Shown here: positions 6,658-13,280 of the stretch, one piece after another
Numbering within the stretch: position 1 is the stretch's first letter
Layout: every line of letters begins with the position of its first letter
Origin: CALDOK01 sp964481655
GTDB lineage: Bacteria; Myxococcota_A; UBA796; JAFGLY01
DNA: 14,436 bases
Direction: 5' to 3'
NCBI GenBank assembly: GCA_964481655.1
Contig: CAYZVO010000229.1
Location: forward strand, 1 to 14,436
Translations under genes and position numbers: made by a program
Notes under the pieces: generated by a model
Databases searched by the model: none
What the model was told of the DNA's origin: nothing
Seen by the model: the letters and a program-made list of their open reading frames with translations, nothing else

Positions 6658-7806
6658 CTAATCCTCGGCCGGCATGGGCAGCCCGTGGGCCTCGGCCAGG
6701 AGCATGATCGCGGGCCCGTAGCCCAGCATCATGTCGTCCACCTGGGCGATGCCGACGTAGTCTTCGTAGGTCTCCATCGGGTTGGTGCCGAAGCTGGTGC
6801 CCTCGATGACCAGCTTGCCGTCGCTGCGCTCGTCCAGCCGCCCCATGGTGCCGATGGCCGCGCGCACCACGGCGTCGGAGACCTGGCTGCCCTCGATGGC
6901 GCCGATCTCGAGTCCCCGCGCGAGGCCGTAGCCGATCAGGGCCGAGCCCGAGGTCTCGGTGTAGTTCTCGGGGTCCTCGCCCTGTGGCGCGTTGACCACC
7001 GTGTGCCAGAGCCCGTCCTCGGGGTCCTGGTGGGCGATGAAGGCCTCGGCTTGAGCTTCGTAGAGGGGTTGGATGGTGGCCCAAGCCTCGCTGCCCGGAT
7101 CCACCACGGCCAGCAGCTCCGCCGCCGAGACCAGCACCCAGCTGTTGCCCCGGGCCCAGTAGACCTCGCCGGCGGGGATGTTCACGCCCTCGGAGTCGTC
7201 CCAGGCGTGACGGTAGAGCTGGTCGCCGTCGTCCCGGCACAGCTCGGCGAAGGCCTGGTACTGGGCGAGGTAGAGATCCAGGTACGCCTCGTCGCCGGTG
7301 AGCGCGTACATGCGGACCAGGTAGGCGCCGAACATGAACATGCTGTCGATCCAGACCTGGTCGGTGTACTCGGGGAACCAGCTGTCCGGGCCCCAGTGGG
7401 CGATGGCGCCGTTGTCCAGCCGCGGCGCCCCGGCCAGGTAGGCGTCGGCCTGGTCGGTGATGGCCGTGTACTCGTCGCCGCCGTCCTCGAGCATCAAGGT
7501 CGCGGCCATGATGCTGGGGGACATGGAGTCCGAGGACGTGAACGCGTGCTCGTCCTCCAGGGCGTCGTCCATCCACGCCCGGTAGCAGTCCTGCCAGCGG
7601 CTGTCGCCGGTGGTGGCGTAGAGCCGGTGGATCCCGAAGGCCCAGACCGTCTGGGTCCAGTCGAACATCAGGCTCCCGCAGCTGTAGCTGGCCACGCCCT
7701 GATCCCCGAGGGCTTCGGCCAGCTCGATGCTGTCGAGCTGCTGGTCGATGGGGTTGAGATCGGGGCCACAGCCGGCCAGGAGCAGGGCGAGGAGCAGGGG
7801 AGACAT
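6658..7806 (-). CDS. GH88/GH105-like unsaturated glycuronyl hydrolase, lipoprotein
   Basis: From the ATG at 7806 the protein has 382 residues and begins with a very short lipoprotein signal, MSPLLLALLLAGC (lipobox L-A-G-C, Cys13), so it should be anchored in a membrane facing the periplasm or outside. The rest resembles the alpha6/alpha6-barrel of the YteR/YesR family (GH105), which cleaves unsaturated uronic acids left by polysaccharide lyases. Visible family motifs are QVWIDSMFMFGAYL (likely catalytic Asp154), VYWARGNSWVLVSAAELL (216-232), and ETSGSALIGYGLARGLEIG (284-302). The frame is also open to a GTG at 7830, but that codon lies inside a terminator hairpin, so I reject it. No clear Shine-Dalgarno precedes 7806. 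It heads the sixA-ppx-ppk1-FHA run, an odd place for a carbohydrate enzyme. The true substrate cannot be read from sequence. Confidence 0.87.
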   Translation of the reverse strand: MSPLLLALLLAGCGPDLNPIDQQLDSIELAEALGDQGVASYSCGSLMFDWTQTVWAFGIHRLYATTGDSRWQDCYRAWMDDALEDEHAFTSSDSMSPSIMAATLMLEDGGDEYTAITDQADAYLAGAPRLDNGAIAHWGPDSWFPEYTDQVWIDSMFMFGAYLVRMYALTGDEAYLDLYLAQYQAFAELCRDDGDQLYRHAWDDSEGVNIPAGEVYWARGNSWVLVSAAELLAVVDPGSEAWATIQPLYEAQAEAFIAHQDPEDGLWHTVVNAPQGEDPENYTETSGSALIGYGLARGLEIGAIEGSQVSDAVVRAAIGTMGRLDERSDGKLVIEGTSFGTNPMETYEDYVGIAQVDDMMLGYGPAIMLLAEAHGLPMPAED

Positions 7807-7813
7807 GCCGGGG

Positions 7814-7819
7814 AGTATA
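7814..7819 (-). promoter_or_regulatory. Possible -10 element (TATACT) just before the GH105-like gene
   Basis: On the - strand TATACT (one mismatch to TATAAT) lies seven bases before the ATG at 7806. If used, transcription would start at or next to the ATG and give a nearly leaderless mRNA, which agrees with the missing Shine-Dalgarno. No good -35 element is seen; the expected place is inside the terminator hairpin. Confidence 0.25.
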
Positions 7820-7826
7820 GAGCAAA

Positions 7827-7853
7827 GCACGGCGGAGGTCGCCTCCGCCGTGC
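7827..7853 (-). terminator. Rho-independent terminator after the LysM gene
   Basis: A perfect 12-base inverted repeat (GCACGGCGGAGG / CCTCCGCCGTGC) has a three-base loop. On the - strand it is followed by TTTGCTCT, a modest T-rich tail. It lies 23 bases after the stop of the LysM lipoprotein gene and just before the GH105-like gene, so it probably separates the two transcription units. On the + strand the following bases are not T-rich, so it points to the - strand. Confidence 0.75.
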
Positions 7854-7876
7854 CGCTGGTTCTGTGCGTGCTGGGA

Positions 7877-8722
7877 CTAGAACGCGGGCTCTTCCTCCGG
7901 CGGCAGCTCGATGGGCTCCGCCCGCAGGATCACGGTCTCCGATGCCGGGGGCAGGTCCTCCGGGCTGAGCTCGTCGCTGAGCTCGACGGCCGGCATGGGG
8001 AGGTCCTCCACCGGCACGGTCTCGCCCCAGATGGCCTCGTCCATGGGCTCAACCGGCGTGCTCTCCGGCTCGGCCTCGGCCACGGTGTCCGAGAGCACCG
8101 GGACCATCAGACGCTCACCGATGGAGAGGCTGTCCAGATCCGTGTCCGGGTTGTAGGCCGACAGGACCCAGGTCGGGATGCCGAGCTGGCTGCGGGCGAT
8201 GCCCCAGGCGGTCTCGCCGGTGCGCACCCGGTGCTCTTCGACCGCCATCAGGCCGCCGCGCCGCTCGAGGTAGCGATCGAGGCGGGCCTGGGCGAAGTCC
8301 TCCCGGGAGCTGACCAGGGCCTCGTCGGCGGCTTCGTCTTCGGTGGGCAGCAGCAGGCTCTGGCCCGGGTAGAGGGGCTCGCTGACGTCCAGACCGTTGA
8401 GCTCGGCCACGGCCTCCACCGAGGTGCCGGCCCAGCGCGCCAGGAGCACGAGGTTCTCGCCGGCGCGCACCTCCACGGTGGCGCTGCGGGGCAGCGGCAG
8501 GTCCTCGAAGGCCACCACGTCACCGCTGGAGGCCTCGAAGCCGTCGCTCTCGACCGACAGCTCCGGGGCCTCGAAGACCGACGAGAGGGGGGGAGGGGAG
8601 TCCGCCGGCTCCACCGGCTCGGTCTCGATGATGGCGAGGGTGGTCGCCGTGGGTCCCGGGGGCGGCGCCTCGGACTGGCAGGCGACGGCGGGGAGCAGGA
8701 GCAGGAACAGGTTGCGGTGCAT
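7877..8722 (-). CDS. Lipoprotein with two LysM domains
   Basis: This 281-residue protein begins MHRNLFLLLLPAVAC, a lipoprotein signal peptide with the lipobox A-V-A-C (Cys15). An acidic, Pro-rich segment follows (16-80). The first LysM domain is at about 82-126 (VRAGENLVLLARWAGTSVE ... LYPGQSLLLP). A short charged helix is at about 140-156 (REDFAQARLDRYLERRGG). The second LysM is at 162-208 (VRTGETAWGIARSQLG ... LSIGERLMVPV). A disordered acidic C-terminus ends in EEEPAF. LysM domains bind peptidoglycan, so the protein probably links a membrane to the cell wall; no catalytic domain is visible. The frame is open to 8797, but the ATG at 8722 has a perfect AAGGAGG five bases upstream and gives the signal peptide. 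A sigma-54-like element lies upstream and a terminator downstream, so it is probably monocistronic. Confidence 0.9.
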   Translation of the reverse strand: MHRNLFLLLLPAVACQSEAPPPGPTATTLAIIETEPVEPADSPPPLSSVFEAPELSVESDGFEASSGDVVAFEDLPLPRSATVEVRAGENLVLLARWAGTSVEAVAELNGLDVSEPLYPGQSLLLPTEDEAADEALVSSREDFAQARLDRYLERRGGLMAVEEHRVRTGETAWGIARSQLGIPTWVLSAYNPDTDLDSLSIGERLMVPVLSDTVAEAEPESTPVEPMDEAIWGETVPVEDLPMPAVELSDELSPEDLPPASETVILRAEPIELPPEEEPAF

Positions 8723-8727
8723 CAGGA

Positions 8728-8734
8728 CCTCCTT
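8728..8734 (-). promoter_or_regulatory. Shine-Dalgarno sequence of the LysM lipoprotein gene
   Basis: AAGGAGG on the - strand, five bases before the ATG at 8722. It fixes the start at the signal peptide and excludes the longer frame beginning at 8797. Confidence 0.8.
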
Positions 8735-8769
8735 CGGTCGAGAGCCCGGGACTGGGCACCCAGGGCTAT

Positions 8770-8785
8770 TGCACAGCCCGTGCCA
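8770..8785 (-). promoter_or_regulatory. Candidate sigma-54 (RpoN) -24/-12 promoter for the LysM gene
   Basis: On the - strand the sequence is TGGCACGGGCTGTGCA. Against the consensus TGGCACG-N4-TTGCA it matches all seven -24 bases and four of five -12 bases, with the required 12-base spacing between GG and GC. Transcription would start near 8759 and give a leader of about 36 bases that carries the strong RBS. The half-sites GCAC/GTGC are also inverted repeats, so a repressor site or a chance hairpin is an alternative. No upstream activator site was identified. Confidence 0.45.
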
Positions 8786-8801
8786 CAGGGTCGACACCCT
8801 G
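8786..8801. repeat. Small inverted repeat upstream of the LysM gene
   Basis: CAGGGT-CGAC-ACCCTG is a perfect six-base inverted repeat with a four-base loop. It adjoins the sigma-54-like element. It has no T-tract on either strand. It could be an operator or part of the downstream region of the beta-helix gene ending at 8891; no function can be assigned. Confidence 0.35.
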
Positions 8802-8890
8802 GAATTTCAGCGACATGACCGGCCCGCCCCTCGTCGGGACCCCCCTCGGCATCGCAGCCTGTTGCTACGAATCGTGTATCACATCATGTC

Positions 8891-10252
8891 TCAGCAACCG
8901 TAGCAGCCGCGGCAGCCCACATCGACGCAGGGGGTCGCGGTGTAGTCGTCGCAGTCGTTGGCCGAGGGGTAGCCGTTGCCGTCGTAGTCCCCCAGGCCGC
9001 TGCCCTCGAAGCTGTTCGACTCGAGGTTGGTCACGGTGGAGTCCCAGCAGTAGTAGCCGGCGCCGCCCCACTCGCTGTAGTTGTCCACGAAGCTGTTGCT
9101 GCTGAGGTCCAGGGTGGACTCCCGGCTCCAGACCCCGCCGCCGATCTCGGCGTTGCAGGTCTCGAAGCTCGAGCTGCTCACGGTGCCTTCGTGCAGGTAC
9201 AGGTACAGCCCTGCGCCCTGCGGGGCCGCGAGCTCCGAGGCGGAGATGTTCGAGAAGTCGACCTCCGAGTACCACAGGGAGACGCCCGCGCCGGTGCGCG
9301 AGGCGCCCATGCCGACCAGGGCGATGCCGCTGACGCTCCCGGTGGAGTCCTGGATGTAGACGCCCGCGCCGTCGTCCGCCGCGTTGTTTGCGAAGCCGCA
9401 GGACGCCATGGACAGCGCCGCGTCGAAGAAGGCCGCGCCACCACCGCGCAGGGCGGTGTTGCCGGTGAAGTTGGAGTCCTCGACGGTGCACTCACCGATG
9501 CAGAGCAGCCCCCCGCCGGACTCGGCCTCGCCGCCGGTGATGGTGAAGCCGGAGATGAGGGTGGCGCCCGTGAGGTTGCCGATGGAGATCACCGAGGCGG
9601 TGCCGTCGCCCTGCAGCGTCGTGCTGGAGCGGCCGTCCTCGCCGATGATGCTCAACGCCTTGTCCGTGGCGTCGATGTTGCCCGCGTAGGTGCCCGCGGA
9701 GACCGTGACGGTGCTGCCGGAGCAGACCGCGTCCACGGCGTCGGCCACGGTGGAGTAGTCACCGGGGACCGTGACGTTCATGTCCGGCTGGACCGACGAC
9801 GCGCTGTCGTCGCAGTCCTCGCCGCCGGTGCAGGCGTCGCTGACATAGCCGTCGTCGTCGGCGTCGGTGCTGCCGTCGTCGGGATCACCGCTGCAGTCGG
9901 AGTCCACGCCGTCGCCGCAGGCCTCCGTGGCGCCGGGGTTGACGGAGGGGTCCTCGTCGTCGCAGTCGTCACCGCCGAACCACAGGGCGTCGTAGCCGTC
10001 GCCGTCGGCGTCCAGGGAGTCCTCGCCGTCGCAGTCCTGGTCCGCACCGTCGTAGGGGATCTCATCGGCGCCGGGGTAGACGTCGGGGTTGTCGTCGTCG
10101 CAGTCACCATCGCCCACGGTCACCCCGTCCCCGTCGTTGTCGTTGGGGTCGTAGGGGATCTCGGTGTCGGTGTCGTTGGTGTCGTCGATCACCTCGCCCG
10201 TGGGGGGGCAGGCGACCAGCAGGGCCAGCAGGGGGAGCCAGGCGCGGGTCAT
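8891..10252 (-). CDS. Lipoprotein with MopE-like metal-binding repeats and parallel beta-helix (copy 2)
   Basis: From the ATG at 10252 (GGGAGG five bases upstream) the protein has 453 residues. The signal peptide MTRAWLPLLALLVAC ends in a lipobox (L-V-A-C, Cys15). Residues about 35-150 carry Asp-rich units of the MopE/thrombospondin-3 type (DNDGDGVTVGDGDCDDDNPD, DADGDGYDALWFGGDDCDD, CGDGVDSDCSGD), expected to bind calcium or another metal. Residues about 150-420 form short imperfect repeats rich in Gly, Asn and Ser (FTITGGEAESGGGLLCIGEC, NFTGNTALRGGG), typical of a right-handed parallel beta-helix. The last residues are CVDVGCRGCYGC, an unusual Cys-rich tail. The ATG overlaps the stop of the C25 peptidase gene by four bases (ATGA), so the two are probably co-translated. 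It is a paralogue of the gene at 11814-13188. No catalytic function is evident. Confidence 0.88.
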   Translation of the reverse strand: MTRAWLPLLALLVACPPTGEVIDDTNDTDTEIPYDPNDNDGDGVTVGDGDCDDDNPDVYPGADEIPYDGADQDCDGEDSLDADGDGYDALWFGGDDCDDEDPSVNPGATEACGDGVDSDCSGDPDDGSTDADDDGYVSDACTGGEDCDDSASSVQPDMNVTVPGDYSTVADAVDAVCSGSTVTVSAGTYAGNIDATDKALSIIGEDGRSSTTLQGDGTASVISIGNLTGATLISGFTITGGEAESGGGLLCIGECTVEDSNFTGNTALRGGGAAFFDAALSMASCGFANNAADDGAGVYIQDSTGSVSGIALVGMGASRTGAGVSLWYSEVDFSNISASELAAPQGAGLYLYLHEGTVSSSSFETCNAEIGGGVWSRESTLDLSSNSFVDNYSEWGGAGYYCWDSTVTNLESNSFEGSGLGDYDGNGYPSANDCDDYTATPCVDVGCRGCYGC

Positions 10253-11790
10253 GCGGACCTCCCGTCGCGGCGGCGCAGCCACAGGGGCAGCAGCAGCAGG
10301 GCCAGGGGGGCGACCGGCGCGGCCGGCGCGGCGCAGCCACACTGCCCGCCCGGAGCCACGCCGGTCGGCGGGCGATCGGTGTCGTCGGGGATGTCGGGCT
10401 CGTCCGTGTCATCCGGGATGTCCGGTTCGCCGGTGTCCACCGGCGCGCCCACCTCGTAGACCTCTATGGCGCCCTCGTAGGGGTTCAGGTTGCGGCCGGT
10501 GGCGGTGAGGTAGAGATCGACGTCGTCGCTGGTGTCCACCGAGAAGCTCACCAGGCCGTCGCTGTCGGTGGTGTCGGTCTCGTAGGTGCCTTCGTCCGAC
10601 ATGGCGCAGACGCGCACGCCCTCGAGGGGGACGCCGTCTTTGGAGATCAGCACCGAGAACTCGATGGCGCCCCGGGGCACCACGGGCGGGTGGGAGATCT
10701 CGAAGGCCTGGGGCAGGTCGGTCCAGATGTTCAGCTCGGGGTCGCCCATGGCGGTCCCGACCAGGTACTGGCTCGAGGAGCGGAACTCCTCGTAGTAGCG
10801 CATGCGCGCGGCCTCGGTGGCCTCACCGAAGGTGACGATGTCGGTGGTGTCGGTGTCCTCGAAGATGTAGCCGAAGAACCCGCGACGCATCGCGGAGCGC
10901 CAGTGGGCGCAGTAGGAGCAGCTCGCGGCCTGGCCGACGTAGGCCACCGCGCCCACCGGGTTGTCGGGGGTGCCGGCCTGCAGCCAGCGCTCGCCGTAGC
11001 AGTTGTAGCCGCTGTAGCCCAGCGTCTGGCAGGTGAAGCCCACCAGGATGGGCAGCATGGGGCCGTTGTGGAGGTCTTCGGGGTCCACGCCGTAGGAGGG
11101 CCACTCGCAGTTGGACCCCACCACGCCGTGGTGTGTGGCCCAGCCCAGGCCCGCGTTCAGGATCTCCTCGAAGGAGTTGTAGATGTTCGGCGTGGTGGCG
11201 GCGGACCAGGTGTCCACCACGGTGTAGCCGGCGCCCTCGAACAGCGAGGACTCCCAGTCGGCGTCGCCCCAGTAGGAGCAGATGTCGTCGTCGTCGTAGT
11301 CCTCGTAGATCAGCGCCAGGGCGGACTTGTAGTAGAACTCGTCGTCCAGCACGGGGGTGCGCTCGTACTGGAGCGTCTTGGCCACCATGGTCTGGATCTC
11401 GGTGCTCGAGCCGGCGGGGAAGCGACCGGGGATGATCTCGACGAACAGGTCCTCGTCGATGTTCCCGAAGCTGGTGTCGGTGTTGTAGCCGTCGACCACG
11501 TCCATCGGGATGTTGGTCATGTCGGCGGCGATGAGCACGTACTCGGGGGCCGGATCCCAGGTCTCCACGGCCTCGGTGACGTACTCCTGGATCTGGCGGC
11601 TCGAGTAGCCGGTCTCCGAGGTGGTCACGATCCTGGCGAGCATGCCCTTGCGGGTCTTCCACTCGGCCAGCGGCTCGAGATGCTCCGCGTAGCTGCCTGT
11701 CGTGATGATCAGGTAGCGGGCGCCGTCGGCGTGGGCCGCGGTGGGCAGGAGCGCGGTGAGGGTGAGAGCCAGGGGAAGCGCGTGTCGCAT
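10249..11790 (-). CDS. Gingipain-family (C25) cysteine peptidase with MYXO-CTERM tail
   Basis: From the ATG at 11790 (GAGAGG four bases upstream) the protein has 513 residues. The signal peptide MRHALPLALTLTALLPTAAHA is followed almost at once by the start of the C25 catalytic fold (YLIITTGSYAEHLEPLAEWK). The likely catalytic dyad is His221 in ATHHGVVGS and Cys254 in VGFTCQTLGYSG, with the family element CYGERWLQAG after it. A small beta-sandwich at about 370-445 resembles the Ig-like domain of gingipains. A twice-repeated acidic linker EPDIPDDTD follows (455-472). The end, QCGC then a hydrophobic helix (APLALLLLPLWL) and RRR, is a MYXO-CTERM sorting signal, which implies export and C-terminal anchoring. 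There is no long pro-domain between signal peptide and catalytic domain. It starts 23 bases after one beta-helix lipoprotein gene and overlaps the next. The substrate is unknown. Confidence 0.9.
   Translation of the reverse strand: MRHALPLALTLTALLPTAAHADGARYLIITTGSYAEHLEPLAEWKTRKGMLARIVTTSETGYSSRQIQEYVTEAVETWDPAPEYVLIAADMTNIPMDVVDGYNTDTSFGNIDEDLFVEIIPGRFPAGSSTEIQTMVAKTLQYERTPVLDDEFYYKSALALIYEDYDDDDICSYWGDADWESSLFEGAGYTVVDTWSAATTPNIYNSFEEILNAGLGWATHHGVVGSNCEWPSYGVDPEDLHNGPMLPILVGFTCQTLGYSGYNCYGERWLQAGTPDNPVGAVAYVGQAASCSYCAHWRSAMRRGFFGYIFEDTDTTDIVTFGEATEAARMRYYEEFRSSSQYLVGTAMGDPELNIWTDLPQAFEISHPPVVPRGAIEFSVLISKDGVPLEGVRVCAMSDEGTYETDTTDSDGLVSFSVDTSDDVDLYLTATGRNLNPYEGAIEVYEVGAPVDTGEPDIPDDTDEPDIPDDTDRPPTGVAPGGQCGCAAPAAPVAPLALLLLPLWLRRRDGRSA
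10258..10263 (-). promoter_or_regulatory. Shine-Dalgarno sequence of the second beta-helix lipoprotein gene
   Basis: GGGAGG on the - strand, five bases before the ATG at 10252 and inside the end of the C25 peptidase gene. It selects the start that gives a signal peptide over the longer open frame reaching 10342. Confidence 0.7.
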
Positions 11791-11813
11791 GGTGCCTCTC
11801 GGGGCTGGAGGGC

Positions 11814-13188
11814 CTACGGGCTGTCGGTGCAGCCGGTGCACTGGTCGCAGTAGATGTCGTCCGGGTCGTTGTCGTGGATCTCGGCGGTGACGCTCATGTC
11901 CGAGGTCTTGCAGGCGATGCCGCCGCCGAAGTCGCCGGCGCTGTTGTCGCTGATGTCGGTGCCCGCGACGATCACCCGGGCGCTGTAGACCCGGATCCCG
12001 CCGCCCTTGCTGACGGCGCTGTTGCCCGTGACGGTGCCCGAGGACAGCTCGAGGGCCGAGTCGGTGCCGACGTAGAAGCCGCCGCCGTTGTTGTCGGCGA
12101 CGTTGTCGGTGACGTCGCAGTCGATCATGGTGGTGCTGGAGTCGTACAGGGAGACCCCCGCGCCGGTGCGGGCGGTGTTCTCCCCGATCTGCACGCCCTC
12201 GAGCAGCACGTCGTCGGCGTGGCGCAGGCGCAGGCCGCCGCCGTAGCCCACGGCGGTGTTCCCGCTGATCTCCACGTCGGACATGGAGATGCTGGCGTTG
12301 TTGATGTACAGCCCCGCGCCGTCGTCGGCGTTGTTGCCGGTCACGACGAGCTCGGCGAGGGTGGGGGAGGAGGCGTCCACGAACATACCGCCGCCGCAGG
12401 CGTCGAGGGCGCCGTCGTTGTCGGGATCGAACAGGGACCCGGCCCCACCGGTGAGGGTGAAGCCCTGGACCGTGGAGCTGTCGCCGTACTGGAACACCAG
12501 CACGGAGGACGCGCCGCCGCCATCGATGATGGTGACCTCGGCGCCCTCGAGGGACTGCAGGAGCACGCTGCCCGCGTCGAGCACCACGTTCTCCTGGTAG
12601 GTGCCCGGCAGCACGCAGACGATGTCGCCGTTCGAGGCCTCGTCCACCGCCTCCTGGATGGAGGTGGTGTCGCCGCTGCCCCCGATGTCGACCACGATGG
12701 TGTCCTCGTCGATGTCGCCGTCGCAGTCGTCGTCGAGCCCGTCGCAGTCGTCCTGGGCGTCGGGATGGACCTCCGCGTCGGTGTCGTCGCAGTCGTGGCC
12801 CCCCCCCCCCGGGGCCGCGCCCCCCGCCGCCCCCCCCACCAACGCCCAGCCGTCCGCCGCAGTCGTCGTGGGCGGCGGGATGGACCGCCGGGTGGGTGTC
12901 GTCGCTGTGGGCGCCGCCGGGGCAGGGGGCGTCCACGAAGCCGTCACCGTCGAGATCGGCGCTGCCGTCGTCGGCGTCGCCGCTGCAGTCGCGGTCCACG
13001 CCGTCGCCGCAGGTCTCCGCGGCGTTGGGGTGGACCGTGGCGTCGGTGTCGTCGCAGTCACCCTGATCTTCGGTGTAGCCATCGCCGTCGTCGTCCACGC
13101 TGGCGGAGGGCAGCTCTGGGCACTCCTGACAGCAGCTGTTGAGCAGCAAGGGCGAGGCGAGGAGGAACAGCAGGACGCGGGTCTTCAT
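11814..13188 (-). CDS. Lipoprotein with MopE-like repeats and parallel beta-helix (copy 1), frame broken near 12800
   Basis: The ATG at 13188 (GGGAG upstream) starts the signal MKTRVLLFLLASPLLLNSC (lipobox L-N-S-C). Asp-rich metal-binding units follow (DDDGDGYTEDQGDCDDTDAT, CGDGVDRDCSGD, DLDGDGFVDAPCPGG). The frame then fails in a G-rich stretch (12798-12853). It resumes one base out of register with HDCDDTDAEVHPDAQDDCDG and CDGDIDED, and then a long parallel beta-helix (for example NADDGAGLYINN, ISGNTAVGYGGGLRLRH, GENTARTGAGVSLYD). The end is CDQCTGCTDSP. Removing 112 bases (12798-12909) rejoins everything as 420 residues. Removing a single G from the 12-G run also gives one long frame, with a Gly-rich insert. 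It is a paralogue of the gene at 8891-10252 and lies 23 bases before the C25 peptidase gene. I treat it as one gene; whether the break is real is open. Confidence 0.8.
12798..12909. other. 112-base frame-breaking insertion: degraded tandem copy plus G/C-only tail
   Basis: Read on the - strand, 12909-12854 is an imperfect copy of 12797-12739: both read like CACxxCGACGACACC...GGTCCATCCCG.CGCCCA.GACGACTGCG.CGG. Almost all differences in the first copy are changes to C or G, and it lacks three bases (CACAGC in place of CACGACTGC). It is followed by 56 bases that are nearly all G and C, with runs of 8, 6 and 12 G. The unit length of 112 is not divisible by three and causes the frameshift of the surrounding gene. 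Confidence 0.65.
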
Positions 13189-13253
13189 CGGGTGCACTCC
13201 CGGGGTGAACGGGCTTCGTCCAGACCGGCATTGTAGGCGAAGTCCGACCCCTA

Positions 13254-13274
13254 GGGCTACCCCTGGCGGGGCCC
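13254..13274 (-). terminator. Possible hairpin after the MopE-like MYXO-CTERM gene
   Basis: Six bases after the stop codon the - strand reads GGGCCCC GCCA GGGG TA GCCC. The outer GGGC/GCCC and inner CCC/GGG can pair around a GCCA loop, with a TA bulge. No T-tract follows, so it may be a weak or Rho-assisted terminator, or simply GC-rich sequence. It separates this gene from the beta-helix/C25 run starting at 13188. Confidence 0.3.
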
Positions 13275-13280
13275 GGATTG

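Noticed and set aside
7807..7830. GTG start at 7830 for the GH105-like gene (MLCSILPG extension)
   Set aside because: The codon lies inside the arm of the terminator hairpin, and its upstream GGAGG-like bases are part of the same stem. The ATG at 7806 gives a cleaner lipoprotein signal.
8815..9105. Small + strand frame of 96 codons starting near the LysM upstream region
   Set aside because: Arg/Ser-rich translation without motif or RBS, and it runs antisense through the end of the beta-helix gene.
9191..10459. A 422-codon + strand open frame opposite the second beta-helix gene, and a similar one at 11874-13142
   Set aside because: Val/Gly/Ala-rich shadows caused by Asp/Gly codon runs on the - strand; the - strand frames have signal peptides and RBS.
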